Of a DNA stretch of 64,000 bases, positions 8,345 to 15,500 are shown piece after piece. Within the stretch, counting starts at the first letter, position 1; each line of letters begins with the position of its first letter. The notes beneath the pieces are model-generated. The model searched no databases, was not told the DNA's origin, and saw only the letters and a program-made list of their open reading frames with translations. Both the position numbers and the translations under genes were made by a program. The DNA is from Shumkonia mesophila (GTDB lineage: Bacteria; Pseudomonadota; Alphaproteobacteria; Rhodospirillales; Shumkoniaceae), in assembly GCF_026163695.1 (NCBI RefSeq), contig NZ_JAOTID010000002.1:603613-667612 (forward strand), read 5' to 3'.

Positions 8345-8599
8345 ATGAACTCGAAGGAAAAGCGCTACATCTTCGACAACCCGCGGAACGTGAAGGTCCT
8401 GATCTACGCCCTTTACGTGGTCTGTGCGGTCCTGGTCGGGCTCGATTTCGTCATCCACCGCCACTCCGAGTACGCGCTGGAGGCCTGGTACGGTTTCTAC
8501 GGCATCTACGGCTTCGTGGCGTGCGTGTTCCTGGTGCTGGCCGCCAAGGAAATGCGCAAGATCGTAAGGCGCCGGGAGACCTACTACGATGACAAGTAG
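8345..8599 (+). CDS. Small two-helix membrane protein inside the antiporter operon
   Basis: An 84-residue protein. Residues 1-15 are charged, there are hydrophobic segments near 18-36 and 48-68, and a strongly basic and then acidic tail follows (MRKIVRRRETYYDDK). I do not recognise a named family. The ATG at 8345 lies 10 nt after the upstream D-like gene and the 3' end overlaps the next D-like gene by 11 nt, so it is certainly co-translated with channel subunits. By position it may be an accessory or anchoring subunit pairing with the third channel protein. It has no counterpart in the canonical seven-gene Mrp set. Confidence 0.8.
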   Translation: MNSKEKRYIFDNPRNVKVLIYALYVVCAVLVGLDFVIHRHSEYALEAWYGFYGIYGFVACVFLVLAAKEMRKIVRRRETYYDDK

Positions 8600-10283
8600 C
8601 CTCGCCCCCTTCCTGATCTTCTATGTCGGCGCCGGGCTGGCGGCGATCACGCGGGGCCGGCTTCGCCAGGTCCTGCTGATGGCCATCCCGCTGGTCGGCG
8701 GCATCAACCTCTTCTATCTCGGCCGGGGCGATCTCGTCGCCTTCGGGCTGTTCGACTACGACCTCATCCTGCTCCGGGTCGACAAGCTGAGCTTCCTGTT
8801 CTCCATCGTCTTCCACATCGCCGCCTTCCTCGGGATCGTGTTCGCCCTGCATGTGAAGGACACGACGCAGCACGTCAGCGGCATCCTCTACGCGGGCAGT
8901 TCCATCGGCGCGGTTTTCGCGGGCGACCTCATCACCCTCTTCATCTTCTGGGAGATGACGGCCATCACCTCGGTCTTCCTGATCCTTGCCCGCAAGAGCT
9001 CCCGCTCGCAGGCCACCGCCATGCGCTACCTGATCATCCAGGTGATGTCCGGCGTCATCCTGCTGGCCGGCGTGCTCGTGCGCTACCAGCAGACGGGCTC
9101 GGTGGAGTTCACCTTCATCGGCCTCGACGGCCCCGGCGGCGCCCTGATCCTGCTGGCGTTCGGCATCAAGGCCGCTTTCCCGCTGCTGCACAGCTGGCTG
9201 ACCGACGCCTACCCCGAGGCGACCCCGACGGGAACCATCTTCCTCAGCGCCTTCACCACCAAGCTGGCCGTCTATGCGCTGGCCCGCGGTTTCCCGGGCA
9301 CCGAGATCCTGATCTACGTCGGCGCCACCATGACCGCCTTTCCGATCTTCTACGCGGTCATCGAGAACGACCTGCGCAAGGTGCTGTCCTACAGCCTGAT
9401 CAACCAGGTCGGGTTCATGGTCACCGGCATCGGCATCGGCACGACGCTGGCGCTGAACGGCGCGGTTTCCCACGCCTTCGCGCACATCATCTACAAGGCC
9501 CTCCTTTTCATGTCGATGGGCGCGGTGCTGTTCCGCACCGGCAAGATCAACGGCACCGATCTGGGCGGTCTCTACAAGTCGATGCCGCTGACCTCGATCT
9601 TCTGCATCGTCGGCGCCGCCTCGATTTCGGCGTTCCCGCTGTTCTCGGGATTCGTCGCCAAGTCCATGGTGCTGGCCGCCGCCGTCGAGGAAGGCCATCC
9701 CATCGTCTGGATGGTGCTGCTGTTCGCCTCGGCGGGCGTGTTCCACCACTCGGGAATCAAGATCCCGTTCTTCGCCTTCTTCGCCCACGATTCGGGCATC
9801 CGCTGCAAGGAGGCGCCGTTCAACATGCTGGCCGCGATGGCCGTGGCGGCGTTCCTGTGCATCGCCATCGGCGTCTATCCCGCCCCGTTGTACAGCCTGT
9901 TGCCCTTCGAGGTGAACTTCGACCCCTATACGGCCGGCCACGTCTTGGCCCAGGCGCAACTCCTGTTCTTCTCGGCGCTGGCCTTCACCTACCTCAAGCT
10001 TTCGGGCCTCTATCCGCCCGAAATGGTGGGGGTCAACGTCGATGCCGAGTGGTCGTATCGCCGGCTGCTGCCCCGCGCGGTCAGCGCCTTCATCGCCACC
10101 TTCGGCCCCATCGATCACGCGGTGCGCCACTTGGCCATGCGCGGGACCCAGCGGGTGATCGTATGGATCTTCCGTCATCACGGGCCCGAAGGGGTGCTGG
10201 CGGCGACCATGCCTTCCGGCGCCATGGTGCTGGGCGTGGTTTCGGTGCTGGCGATCTTCCTGCTGCTCTACTTCGTCAGCTGA
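8589..10283 (+). CDS. Proton-conducting antiporter subunit, NuoL/MrpD-like (third of three, C-terminally extended)
   Basis: A 564-residue NuoL/M/N-family membrane protein. Channel residues are retained: Glu in IFWEMTAITSVF (near 121), Lys in FGIKAAFPLLHSWL (near 196) and Lys in AFTTKLAVYAL (near 226), plus a Lys in GFVAKSMVL (near 358). After the usual helices there is an extension of about 90 residues with an amphipathic basic stretch (YRRLLPRAV..., RHLAMRGTQRVIVW) and a final hydrophobic helix (540-562), reminiscent of a lateral-anchor element. It overlaps the 84-residue gene by 11 nt and is the last gene of the operon. Confidence 0.87.
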   Translation: MTSSLAPFLIFYVGAGLAAITRGRLRQVLLMAIPLVGGINLFYLGRGDLVAFGLFDYDLILLRVDKLSFLFSIVFHIAAFLGIVFALHVKDTTQHVSGILYAGSSIGAVFAGDLITLFIFWEMTAITSVFLILARKSSRSQATAMRYLIIQVMSGVILLAGVLVRYQQTGSVEFTFIGLDGPGGALILLAFGIKAAFPLLHSWLTDAYPEATPTGTIFLSAFTTKLAVYALARGFPGTEILIYVGATMTAFPIFYAVIENDLRKVLSYSLINQVGFMVTGIGIGTTLALNGAVSHAFAHIIYKALLFMSMGAVLFRTGKINGTDLGGLYKSMPLTSIFCIVGAASISAFPLFSGFVAKSMVLAAAVEEGHPIVWMVLLFASAGVFHHSGIKIPFFAFFAHDSGIRCKEAPFNMLAAMAVAAFLCIAIGVYPAPLYSLLPFEVNFDPYTAGHVLAQAQLLFFSALAFTYLKLSGLYPPEMVGVNVDAEWSYRRLLPRAVSAFIATFGPIDHAVRHLAMRGTQRVIVWIFRHHGPEGVLAATMPSGAMVLGVVSVLAIFLLLYFVS

Positions 10284-10321
10284 CGGCGGCCCGGAAGAAG
10301 GCGGTTCGCATTGTCTCCTTC

Positions 10322-10396
10322 CGTCATACCCCGGCGTCAGTCCGGGGTATCCAGTCCGCCGAGCATGGATTGCCCGGGCGCAGCCGGGCAATGACG
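10322..10396. repeat. Double-hairpin intergenic repeat, CGTCAT...ATGACG (copy 1)
   Basis: The element is bounded by CGTCAT and ATGACG and holds two hairpins, ATACCCCGG/CCGGGGTAT (10326-10350) and ATTGCCCGG/CCGGGCAAT (10369-10392). Related elements occur at 39411-39493 and 58877-58953. It lies between the convergent antiporter operon and the DUF4065 gene and could also act as a transcription stop or RNA-stability element. Confidence 0.75.
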
Positions 10397-10460
10397 GGAA
10401 GGAGAGACGGTAGCGACGGAAGGTCCCAGGCGCCGGCGTGCGATTCCTTCGCCTTGTGTT

Positions 10461-11063
10461 TCAGGAACCGGGCTTCGCCGGCTTGCCCGGCACCCAGGCC
10501 TTGACGGCGACCGGCTGGCCGGTCTGCGAGCGCATCACCTTCGGCCTGAAGACCTGGTCGATGGCCGGCGTGTCCCCGCCCCGGCTGAAGGCGACGAACA
10601 TCGACAGCAGCGTGATCTCGGCGCGCACGCCCAGCTTGTGGGCCGCCCTGTAGGCCAGCGTCGCCTTGGTCATCTGGGTCAGGCGGTCGGCCGAATGGTG
10701 GCCGAAACGGCGCCAGACGGTGTCGAGAAACTCCTCCACGCCGTCGGCCATGAACAGGTTGACCTCCATGTCCGGCCGGCCCTTCGAGAAGGCGGTGTAG
10801 ACGTTGGGTTCGATCGGCCCCATCTCGGAGGCGACGAACACCGCCGGCATCAGGCGGCGGCCTTTGTGCATCGCCGCGTAATAGGCCTGGGCCAGGAACA
10901 GCAGGCGGTGCAGCTTCTGCGGCTGCAGGTATTCGTTGTTGTTGAGCGCCGTGTCGTTGAACCAGAACGCCACGTCGAACGCCGATTCGACGGCGGCGGG
11001 CTTGGCCATTTCCCGCTCCGTGCGAAGGCGGCGTTCCGCTGGGGTTGCCTTTTCCGTCGACAT
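10461..11063 (-). CDS. SocA/Panacea (DUF4065) domain protein
   Basis: A 200-residue soluble protein. Residues about 55-150 match the SocA/DUF4065 fold, with the signature LQPQKLHRLLFLAQAYYAA near 57-75 and MGPIEPNVY near 92-100. Such domains serve as antitoxins (SocA in Caulobacter, Panacea systems) or as adaptor proteins. The ATG at 11063 is chosen as the first Met of a basic N-terminus (MSTEKATPAERRLRTER). No toxin gene is seen on either side: upstream is a separate hypothetical and downstream is the convergent antiporter operon. An antitoxin role is therefore not supported by context. Confidence 0.75.
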   Translation of the reverse strand: MSTEKATPAERRLRTEREMAKPAAVESAFDVAFWFNDTALNNNEYLQPQKLHRLLFLAQAYYAAMHKGRRLMPAVFVASEMGPIEPNVYTAFSKGRPDMEVNLFMADGVEEFLDTVWRRFGHHSADRLTQMTKATLAYRAAHKLGVRAEITLLSMFVAFSRGGDTPAIDQVFRPKVMRSQTGQPVAVKAWVPGKPAKPGS

Positions 11064-11178
11064 TCTCTCCCTTCCCTGTCCCGATATTAGGGGCACGACC
11101 GCAAAAATGCACTCCTCCGCTGTCGCGAGGGGCGCAAAAAAGCGGCCCGCGCCGAAATGCCGCCGAGAAAATGGGGAA

Positions 11179-11643
11179 TCACAGGCTGAGGCTGAGGGTG
11201 GCGCCGAGCGGCACCATCGTGCCGCTGATGACGCGGGCATTGGTCTCGTACGTGGTGATCGCCCGGGACAGCACGCCGGTAAAAATGGGGATGCCGCCCT
11301 TGCGTGTCGCGTCGCCGGTGTCGCCGCCGCCCTCGAATTCGAGGAAAGCGGCGAAGGCCTGACTGGTCGAGCGCACGAGGCCCGGGCTGTGCACGTCGCT
11401 CCGGCCTTCGCGTTCGGGCGGCGGGTCATCGCGCTGATAGGCATGGAAAAGGGACGCCCCATTGTCGAGGAGCGTTCCCATCTTGGGATTGAGCGCCTCG
11501 ATGGGGGCACGGTCCACCGTCGCCACGTTGCTGGCGCCCGCCGCCAAGCGGCCGCCGACAACCGTAGTCGTGGACGAAGTCGGCACGGTTTTGCCGATCT
11601 GCGCCATATGTCCCAAACCCAGGGCACCGAAAGCCGATGCCAT
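11179..11643 (-). CDS. Hypothetical protein, unknown family
   Basis: About 154 residues if it starts at ATG 11643 (ATG 11652 is also possible). It is rich in Gly, Ala, Ser and Thr, with a repeat-like glycine-rich centre (FEGGGDTGDATRKGG) and a C-terminus of alternating hydrophobic residues (MVPLGATLSLSL). There is no signal peptide or membrane helix and I do not recognise it. Codon use agrees with neighbouring genes, and it sits between two same-strand genes with spacing of about 115 nt downstream and 85 nt upstream, so it is probably real and singly transcribed. Confidence 0.55.
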   Translation of the reverse strand: MASAFGALGLGHMAQIGKTVPTSSTTTVVGGRLAAGASNVATVDRAPIEALNPKMGTLLDNGASLFHAYQRDDPPPEREGRSDVHSPGLVRSTSQAFAAFLEFEGGGDTGDATRKGGIPIFTGVLSRAITTYETNARVISGTMVPLGATLSLSL

Positions 11644-11728
11644 TTGCCCCACAGGGGGCTTTCCGCACTACTGAGCATAGACCTTCCCCCGGGGCTTTTC
11701 AACCAATCCCGGGGCACACGCGGCGGCG

Positions 11729-12598
11729 TCAGCGGGGCAAGGGCGGATTCCGGCCGGTTTGGCCGGCGGTGGCGGCGCGTCGGATGAAGTCGATGACGAG
11801 ATCGCCGGCGCCGGCTTCGAACAGCCCGCCGTGGCCGCCGGCATCGAACCATCGCGCTTCCTTGGGCTCGGTGGCGGCGGCGAACAGGCGGCGGGCGAGA
11901 TCGATGGGGATGATGCCGTCGTCCTTGGCGTGGAAGACCAGCAGGGGCGCGCGAATGGCGCCGATCGCGGAAAGCGCGTCGAAGCGGTCGCGGACCAGCC
12001 AGCGGGCCGGCGCGAAGGGATAGTGCCAGGCGGCGACGTCGGCGATCGAGGTATAGGGCGTTTCGAGGACGACGGCGGCGACGGGGGCCACCCCGGCCTG
12101 TTCCCGGGCCATGCGGACGGCGACGCCGGAGCCCAGCGATTCGCCATAGAGCGCGATGCGGTCGCCGGCCAGCCCGTTGCCGGCCAGGAACCGCAGGGCC
12201 GCCCGCCCGTCGGCATAAAGCCCGGCCTCGGTCGGGTGGCCGGGATTGCCGCCGAACCCCCTGTAACCGACCAGCAGGGCGCCAAACCCGGCGTCGAGCA
12301 GGCGGCGGACCTTGAAGGCCCGATAGCCGATGTGCCCGGCGTTGCCGCAAAAATAGACGACGACCGGCCCGTCGGCGGCCCGGGGCGGCGCATACCAGGC
12401 CTTGAGCGTCAGGCCGTCCTCGGTGTGCAGGTCGACCACCCGCATGTCGCCGACGCCGCTGTCGGCCGGCGTCGGCACCGCGGCGGCCGGATGGTACATC
12501 AGGCTTCTCTGGAAAAGGAACAACAGGACGACCAGCGCCAGATAGGCGATGGCCACGACGGCGACGATACTGCCCAGCGATGCCAACACCTTGTTCAC
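11729..12598 (-). CDS. Membrane-anchored alpha/beta hydrolase (BEM46/YtmA-like)
   Basis: A 289-residue serine hydrolase. An N-terminal hydrophobic helix (residues about 8-30) would anchor it in the inner membrane with the catalytic domain outside. The nucleophile elbow GESLGSG lies near residues 150-156, the acid in HAKDDGIIP near 223-231 and the catalytic His in AGGHGGLF near 251-258. The preceding FCGNAGHIGYR supplies an oxyanion-type loop. The family is BEM46/ABHD13-like; the substrate is unknown. Start at ATG 12598 gives the anchor directly. It is divergent from the Mut7-C gene with a 71-nt gap. Confidence 0.85.
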   Translation of the reverse strand: MNKVLASLGSIVAVVAIAYLALVVLLFLFQRSLMYHPAAAVPTPADSGVGDMRVVDLHTEDGLTLKAWYAPPRAADGPVVVYFCGNAGHIGYRAFKVRRLLDAGFGALLVGYRGFGGNPGHPTEAGLYADGRAALRFLAGNGLAGDRIALYGESLGSGVAVRMAREQAGVAPVAAVVLETPYTSIADVAAWHYPFAPARWLVRDRFDALSAIGAIRAPLLVFHAKDDGIIPIDLARRLFAAATEPKEARWFDAGGHGGLFEAGAGDLVIDFIRRAATAGQTGRNPPLPR

Positions 12599-12669
12599 GC
12601 GCTTCCACGATCGTTGGCTGGACGGAGGACGGCCATCATATATCGGAAGGAGATGTCCATGGTGGAACG

Positions 12670-13227
12670 ATGAAATTCCTGTGCGACGAGATGCTGCAAG
12701 GACTGGGACGCTGGCTGCGCGCCGCCGGCTACGACACGGCCATCGCCGGCGACGGCGCCCAGGACCGCGATCTGCTGCGCCAGGCGGCGGCCGAGGAGCG
12801 CATCGTCGTCAGCCGCGACCGCCATCTGCTGGAGCACCGGGCGGCGGCCGGCCGCGTCGTGCTGTTGGCCGCCGAGGGCACCGACGGCTGCGCCCGCGAA
12901 TTGGCGGCGCGCCTGCCCGTCGACTGGTCGTACCGCCCGTTCAGCCGCTGTCTGCTCTGCAATGCGTCGCTGGTGCCGGCCACCGCTGTCGACCGCGCCG
13001 CCCTGCCGCCCGCGATGGCCCATTTGCCGGAGCCGCTCCATCGTTGCCCGCGATGCGACAAGATCTACTGGGAAGGCGGCCATGTGCGGCGCATGCGGGC
13101 CCGTCTCGCCGGTTTTGCCGCAAGCGGGGCCGGCGACGTCAGCGCGGAAGCGGCGACGGGGATAAAGGCCATTGCGAAAGGGTCGACTGCGTCTCGCAAA
13201 GATAGACCGCCTCCATCGGTGTCGTAA
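12670..13227 (+). CDS. Mut7-C RNase domain protein
   Basis: A 185-residue protein of the Mut7-C family: a PIN-like nuclease half (MKFLCDEMLQGLGRWLR at residues 1-17, acidic residues DRDLL and SRDRHLLEH) followed by a zinc-ribbon with CLLC near 96-99 and CPRCDKIYWEGGHVRRM near 125-141. Known relatives are predicted RNases. The start at 12670 gives the family's usual MKFLCDEML N-terminus. The C-terminal about 30 residues lie beyond the family core and are encoded in DNA that also codes, on the other strand, for the next gene. Confidence 0.85.
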   Translation: MKFLCDEMLQGLGRWLRAAGYDTAIAGDGAQDRDLLRQAAAEERIVVSRDRHLLEHRAAAGRVVLLAAEGTDGCARELAARLPVDWSYRPFSRCLLCNASLVPATAVDRAALPPAMAHLPEPLHRCPRCDKIYWEGGHVRRMRARLAGFAASGAGDVSAEAATGIKAIAKGSTASRKDRPPPSVS

Positions 13228-13498
13228 TCGGGCATTCCAGGCGTTTCTGGTGGCTGTAACGCGCGACCTTGCCGGACTTGGCGCATTCGGCCTTGGCCAT
13301 CTCGGCGATCCGCTCGGGCGTAGCGTTCTTCTTGTTGTAGCAGATGCCGACCGACTTGATGTTCGCCGGCTCCTTGCCGAACGTCTCCAGGCCGCGGTCG
13401 AATTCCTGGAGTCGGTAGACATAGGGCTCCGGCCACGCGCATCCCTCCGCCGTCAAGGCGAGCGCCGCCGCCAGAAAAAGGAGCCATTGCCATCGCAT
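13139..13498 (-). CDS. Small putative lipoprotein
   Basis: A 119-residue exported protein. Residues 1-18 are a hydrophobic signal ending in LTAEGC, an acceptable lipobox, so the mature protein would begin at Cys near position 19. The mature part has YVYRLQEFDRGLETFGKEP and three further cysteines (VGICYNKK, KAECAKSG, RLECPITT), suggesting disulfides. The tail contains an ETQSTLSQW segment. I do not recognise the family. It converges with Mut7-C and the two genes overlap by 89 nt at their 3' ends. ATG 13498 is preferred over an upstream start because it gives the signal peptide. Confidence 0.65.
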   Translation of the reverse strand: MRWQWLLFLAAALALTAEGCAWPEPYVYRLQEFDRGLETFGKEPANIKSVGICYNKKNATPERIAEMAKAECAKSGKVARYSHQKRLECPITTPMEAVYLCETQSTLSQWPLSPSPLPR

Positions 13499-13599
13499 GG
13501 CTTCCTCTATAGCGGTTTTCGCCGGGCCGGACAATCGCGGCGCGGCCCTTGCGCCGGCCGCCGCCGGGCGATTTTCCGGGACCCGTCGAATTGCCCATT

Positions 13600-13625
13600 G
13601 ACAATTTTCCGGAATGAGTTAAATC
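13600..13625 (+). promoter_or_regulatory. Possible sigma-70-type promoter before the Arg-rich leader
   Basis: TTGACA at about 13600 is followed, about 16 nt later, by a TAAATC-like -10 near 13621. It lies about 30 nt upstream of a short reading frame with a strong ribosome-binding site and upstream of the GNAT gene. The -35 is a perfect match; the -10 is weak. Confidence 0.4.
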
Positions 13626-13652
13626 GACGTCTGTTCAATCGGAGGTTTCCGT

Positions 13653-13718
13653 ATGATCCTCGTTCGGATATTGCGACGACGACGCCGGGCCGCGCTTCCC
13701 AAGCGCGCCGCCGTCTGA
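13653..13718 (+). CDS. Possible 21-residue arginine-rich leader peptide
   Basis: ATG at 13653 is preceded by GGAGG at 13641-13645 with 7-nt spacing, a near-ideal ribosome-binding site. The encoded peptide is MILVRILRRRRRAALPKRAAV, ending at TGA 13716-13718, about 110 nt before the GNAT acetyltransferase start. Five consecutive arginines are encoded by CGA CGA CGA CGC CGG, including the rare CGA. It could be a regulatory leader peptide for the downstream gene, or chance. There is no homology evidence. Confidence 0.35.
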   Translation: MILVRILRRRRRAALPKRAAV

Positions 13719-13829
13719 GTCCGTCCGCAACCGGGATCCCTCTCTCCTCGGCCAATCGGTTCGGATCGACAGGTGGGCGCACTTGCCTCCCGAAATCGTC
13801 TGTCCAACCTGATCCGAGAGAACCGCACC

Positions 13830-14345
13830 ATGTACGAATACGCGCATCCCAATCCTGATGACCATGCGGCCATCGAGGCCCTTCTCGATCTGGCTTTCGG
13901 TGCCGACCGGCATAAAAAGACGTCCTATCGCTTCCGCGAAGGCGTCGCCCCCCTGCCCTCGCTCAGCCTCGTCGCCCGCCAGGACGGCCATCTCGTCGGC
14001 ACCATCGCCTACTGGCCGGTGGCCATCGGGAAGGCCGCGGTTCCGGCCCTCCTGCTGGGCCCGGTGGCGGTCGAGCCGGCGCTGCGCGGCCTCGGCATCG
14101 GGGTGACGCTGATCCGCCGGACCTTGGCCATGGCCTGCCGGGAAGGGCATCGGATCGCCGTTCTCGTCGGTGACGCCGACTACTACACGCGGTTCGGGTT
14201 CAAGGCGGCGGAAGGGACCGGCATCGCCATGCCCGGCCAGCCCGACCGGCTGATGGTCAAGGCGCTGGCGGCGGGGGCGCTGGACGGGGTGTCGGGCGAC
14301 ATCCGCTCATGGCGCGCCGCCGGCCGGCGGACGATGGCGGCCTGA
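13830..14345 (+). CDS. GNAT-family N-acetyltransferase
   Basis: A 171-residue acetyltransferase of the YhbS type. The acetyl-CoA-binding motif A region reads LLGPVAVEPALRGLGIGVTLIRR near residues 71-93, with the RGLGIG pyrophosphate loop, followed by LVGDADYYTRFGFKAA near 111-126, typical of COG3153 members. The substrate is unknown. The start at 13830 is chosen because MYEYAHPNPDDH begins the first strand and a GAGAG site precedes it. It stands alone after a 295-nt intergenic region holding a possible leader peptide. Confidence 0.85.
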   Translation: MYEYAHPNPDDHAAIEALLDLAFGADRHKKTSYRFREGVAPLPSLSLVARQDGHLVGTIAYWPVAIGKAAVPALLLGPVAVEPALRGLGIGVTLIRRTLAMACREGHRIAVLVGDADYYTRFGFKAAEGTGIAMPGQPDRLMVKALAAGALDGVSGDIRSWRAAGRRTMAA

Positions 14346-14445
14346 CGCTGAAATCCACGCCGCTTCGGTGGAACATCCTGTCGTCTACGCAGTTGAGCGG
14401 CCTCGTGGAATGGCCGAGCAGTCGCGCCGATGACGAGGGGGTGTC

Positions 14446-14952
14446 ATGAGCTATACCCGTTTCGCCGCCATGATCGTAACGTCGACCGTCGTCATGTTCG
14501 TCCTCATGTATCTCAACACCTTTGCGCTCGACCATGTGTGGTTCAGCCAGACGCGCGCCTGGATGGCGGTGGTGATGGGCGCGACCATGGCGGTCGTCAT
14601 GATGCTGTTCATGATGGGGATGTACGAGAACGGGCGGGCGAATGTCGCGATCATCATTGGAAGCATGATGGTCTTCGCGGGCGCGCTGTGGCTTGTCCGC
14701 AGCCAGGATACCGTCTCCGATGTTTCCTATATGAAGGCGATGATTCCGCACCACTCGATCGCCATCTTGACCAGCGAGCGGGCCCACATCCGCGATCCGC
14801 GCGTCCGAAAGCTGGCGGACGAAATCATTGAGGCGCAGGTCAGGGAAATCGCCGAGATGCAGCAGCTGATCGCCGATCTCAAAGAGCATCCGCCGCAGTC
14901 GAATGCGCCGGATCTACCTCCCCGGCAGAACGAGCGCGCCGCCGGCGGCTGA
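14446..14952 (+). CDS. DUF305-domain membrane protein
   Basis: A 168-residue protein with three predicted helices in residues 1-88, then a DUF305-type helical segment containing MKAMIPHHSIAILTSERA near 98-115, the family's metal-binding-like MIPHH motif. The tail is Pro/Asn-rich. DUF305 proteins are ferritin-like four-helix or two-helix proteins often linked to metal (copper) stress, but the role here is unproven. A GGGGGTGTC sequence forms the ribosome-binding site before ATG 14446. It converges with kdsC, whose stop is only 10 nt away. Confidence 0.82.
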   Translation: MSYTRFAAMIVTSTVVMFVLMYLNTFALDHVWFSQTRAWMAVVMGATMAVVMMLFMMGMYENGRANVAIIIGSMMVFAGALWLVRSQDTVSDVSYMKAMIPHHSIAILTSERAHIRDPRVRKLADEIIEAQVREIAEMQQLIADLKEHPPQSNAPDLPPRQNERAAGG

Positions 14953-14962
14953 AAGGCTTGCC

Positions 14963-15481
14963 TTACGGCTGACGGCGGGCGGCGACCAGCAGGTCGCAGA
15001 TTTCACGCACCGCGCCCATGCCGCCCATGCGGGTGGTGACGTAGAGGGCGCAATCCAGGGCCTCGGTCGCCGCGTCGGGCACGGTGATCGGAAAGCCCAC
15101 CCTTTCCATGACCGCCACGTCGTTGACGTCGTCGCCCATGTGGACGACCTGGGCCAGATCGATGCCCAGCCGGTCGCACAGCGCGGTCAGGGCCTCGAGC
15201 TTGTCCGGCACGCCGGTGAAGATGTGGGGAATCCCCAGCGATTCCATGCGCCGCCGGATGGCCTCCTGGGTGCCCGCCGAAATGATCGCGATCCCGATGC
15301 CGGCCTCCAGCACGTGCTTGATGCCCTGGCCGTCCTTGACGTTGAACTTGCGCAGCGTCAGGCCGTTGTCGGCGAAGTAGAGGCCGCCGTCGGTCAGGAT
15401 GCCGTCGACGTCGAGCGACAGCAGGCGCACGCCGCCCAGGCGGCGGCAAAGGTCCTGGTGGGACAGACGCTTGATGGCCAT
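14963..15481 (-). CDS. kdsC: 3-deoxy-D-manno-octulosonate 8-phosphate phosphatase (KdsC-like)
   Basis: A 172-residue HAD-superfamily C0 phosphatase without a cap. Motif I LSLDVDGILTDG is near residues 21-32, motif II ISAGTQ near 67-72, and motif III/IV KLEALT...VVHMGDDVNDVAVM near 94-126. KdsC removes phosphate from Kdo-8-P in lipopolysaccharide core synthesis; related HADs act on other sugar acids. The start at 15481 gives MAIKRLSHQDL and lies 20 nt after the livF stop. It is thus, unexpectedly, the last gene of the liv transporter cluster rather than being among LPS genes. Confidence 0.85.
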   Translation of the reverse strand: MAIKRLSHQDLCRRLGGVRLLSLDVDGILTDGGLYFADNGLTLRKFNVKDGQGIKHVLEAGIGIAIISAGTQEAIRRRMESLGIPHIFTGVPDKLEALTALCDRLGIDLAQVVHMGDDVNDVAVMERVGFPITVPDAATEALDCALYVTTRMGGMGAVREICDLLVAARRQP

Positions 15482-15500
15482 TCGCGGTCTCCTTGGCGGC

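Noticed and set aside
2894-10283. Membrane-bound hydrogenase or formate hydrogenlyase complex
   Set aside because: The antiporter order fits Mbh, but no NiFe hydrogenase large/small subunit, ferredoxin-like or maturation gene follows; the next genes are unrelated and on the other strand.
2894-10283. Complex I (nuo) operon
   Set aside because: MnhE, F, G and B subunits are present and no peripheral-arm subunits (NuoB, C, D, E, F, G, I) are encoded.
10284-10460. Small RNA gene after the antiporter operon
   Set aside because: The structure is explained by the double-hairpin repeat family that also occurs at two other places.
10461-11643. Toxin-antitoxin pair made of the DUF4065 protein and the 11179-11643 gene
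   Set aside because: The neighbour has no toxin-like fold that I can see and the spacing is about 115 nt; not enough for a TA call.
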